24,678 bases of DNA, taken from JBBQAA01 sp038276395. GTDB lineage: Bacteria > Actinomycetota > Thermoleophilia > Solirubrobacterales > Solirubrobacteraceae. Position 1 is the stretch's first letter; every line of letters begins with the position of its first letter. The DNA lies in NCBI GenBank assembly GCA_038276395.1, contig JBBQAA010000038.1, forward strand, positions 1 to 24,678, given 5' to 3'. The notes beneath the pieces were generated by a model, which searched no databases, had not been told where the DNA came from, and saw only the letters and a program-made list of their open reading frames with translations. Shown one piece after another: positions 23,961 through 24,678 of this stretch. The translations under genes and the position numbers were made by a program.

Positions 23961-24678
23961 TCAGAAGAGCCCGGACAGCGCGCCGGTCACGGACGCCGGG
24001 TCGACGCCGTGGCGGCGGATGAACGCCCGGCGCTCGGACGGGTCGGTCAGCGCGAGGACGAGCTCCTCCCGGCTCGCGCCGAACTTGCACGCGGCGCGGT
24101 TGAGCACGGAGAGCGCGGTCGACTGAAGGACGCCGGCGATCCCGCCCGCCGACGGGGCCGTGCCCGGGAGGCACGGGTCGGCGAGCGGCGGCGGCGTCGG
24201 CGCCAGCAGCGCGAAGAGCACGGCGTAGAGCGCGGGCACGCCGAGCGCGGCGCAGAGGCCGAGGGCGTCCCGCGGCCGCACGGCTCGGGCCCGGCCGAGC
24301 GCCAGCGCCGCGGCCAGCGCGGCGAGCGCGCCGGTGATGAGGAACGCGGTGCGGAAGGCCTCGCCAACGCCGGCGACGAGGGTCTCGTCGGCGCGCGCGC
24401 CGAGGCGGGCGATCTCCGGACGCTCGGCCGGGCTCGCGGCCGCGAGCTGCGCCGCCGTCGCGCGGCGGAGCCCCCGCCGGGGGGAGGCGGCGTCGACGCC
24501 CGTGACGAGCGCGGGGCCGATGGCGAGCTTCCGCTCCGGGGAGAGCGGGGAGTCGAGCACGAGCGCCACCCCCCGGCGCTTGGCGCGCTCGGTCGCCCGG
24601 TCGAGATCGTGGGCTACGAGCGGCCCGAGGGCGATGAGCGCGAGCGTGATCCCCGCGTGGCGGATGGCCAGCGCGCGC
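23961..24678 (-). CDS. Major facilitator-type membrane transporter, C-terminal part (5' partial)
   Basis: About 239 residues remain; the frame enters from the right edge (first full codon at 24677) and ends at 23961. A first hydrophobic segment (AGITLALIALGPLVAHDL) leads to a soluble stretch DRATERAKRRGVALVLDSPL. Two more membrane segments follow (AFRTAFLITGALAALAAALA and LGLCAALGVPALYAVLFALL). The C-terminal soluble tail contains AACKFGASREELVLALTD and ERRAFIRRHGVDPASV. This pattern resembles the C-terminus of DHA2-like MFS permeases of Solirubrobacterales as I recall them; the transporter core is outside the window, so the family call is tentative and the substrate unknown. An internal ATG at 24569 is not the start, since the membrane-like sequence continues upstream. 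Confidence 0.6.
   Translation of the reverse strand, partial: RALAIRHAGITLALIALGPLVAHDLDRATERAKRRGVALVLDSPLSPERKLAIGPALVTGVDAASPRRGLRRATAAQLAAASPAERPEIARLGARADETLVAGVGEAFRTAFLITGALAALAAALALGRARAVRPRDALGLCAALGVPALYAVLFALLAPTPPPLADPCLPGTAPSAGGIAGVLQSTALSVLNRAACKFGASREELVLALTDPSERRAFIRRHGVDPASVTGALSGLF

Overview
This is a high-GC chromosomal segment carrying almost all of a dcw (division and cell wall) cluster, with part of a Tad/Flp pilus locus on its left. Three things point to an actinobacterium, probably a Solirubrobacterales/Thermoleophilia relative. Third codon positions are almost all G or C. MurE carries the DNPR motif of meso-DAP-adding enzymes. ftsQ is followed by ftsZ with no ftsA. 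The class-level placement is an inference; no 16S rRNA or marker search was possible.

Layout. Positions 3-5454 (+): the 3' end of a sensor histidine kinase, cpaB, a secreted thrombospondin type 3 (calcium-binding repeat) protein with an IPT/TIG-like domain, then cpaF, tadB and tadC. 5455-5970: a long non-coding stretch that ends in a promoter overlaid by GTG boxes at exact 10-bp steps, a textbook MraZ autoregulatory operator. 5971-9837 (+): mraZ, rsmH, an ftsL-like gene and ftsI, closed by two hairpins. 9838-10950: an accessory island with an exported protein gene broken by three apparent frameshifts and, on the opposite strand, a small Asp/Pro-rich protein. 10954-14689 (+): murE, murF, mraY. 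14690-15034: a gap holding four related motifs in alternating orientation. 15035-19887 (+): murD, ftsW, murG, murC. 19877-21585 (-): murB and a HAD phosphatase, flipped against the rest of the cluster. 21641-23844 (+): ftsQ and ftsZ, separated by a 177-bp segment bounded by 23-bp inverted repeats. 23961-24678 (-): the 3' end of a membrane transporter gene.

How the genes work together. MurB to MurF make UDP-MurNAc-pentapeptide (MurA and Ddl are outside the window). MraY and MurG build lipid I and lipid II. FtsW polymerises lipid II and FtsI cross-links it at the septum, with FtsQ and the FtsL-like protein as scaffold and FtsZ as the ring. MraZ probably regulates the front of the cluster, and RsmH methylates 16S rRNA. 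Most gene junctions are 4-nt GTGA/ATGA overlaps, implying tight translational coupling. The clear exception, ftsW/murG with an 80-nt overlap, is one G away from fitting the same rule.

Most interesting non-coding structure: the 10-bp-phased MraZ operator, the paired 60-bp alternating repeats before murD, the inverted-repeat element that supplies the ftsQ stop codon and ftsZ leader, and -10-like elements placed so that murE, murD and possibly murB would be leaderless.
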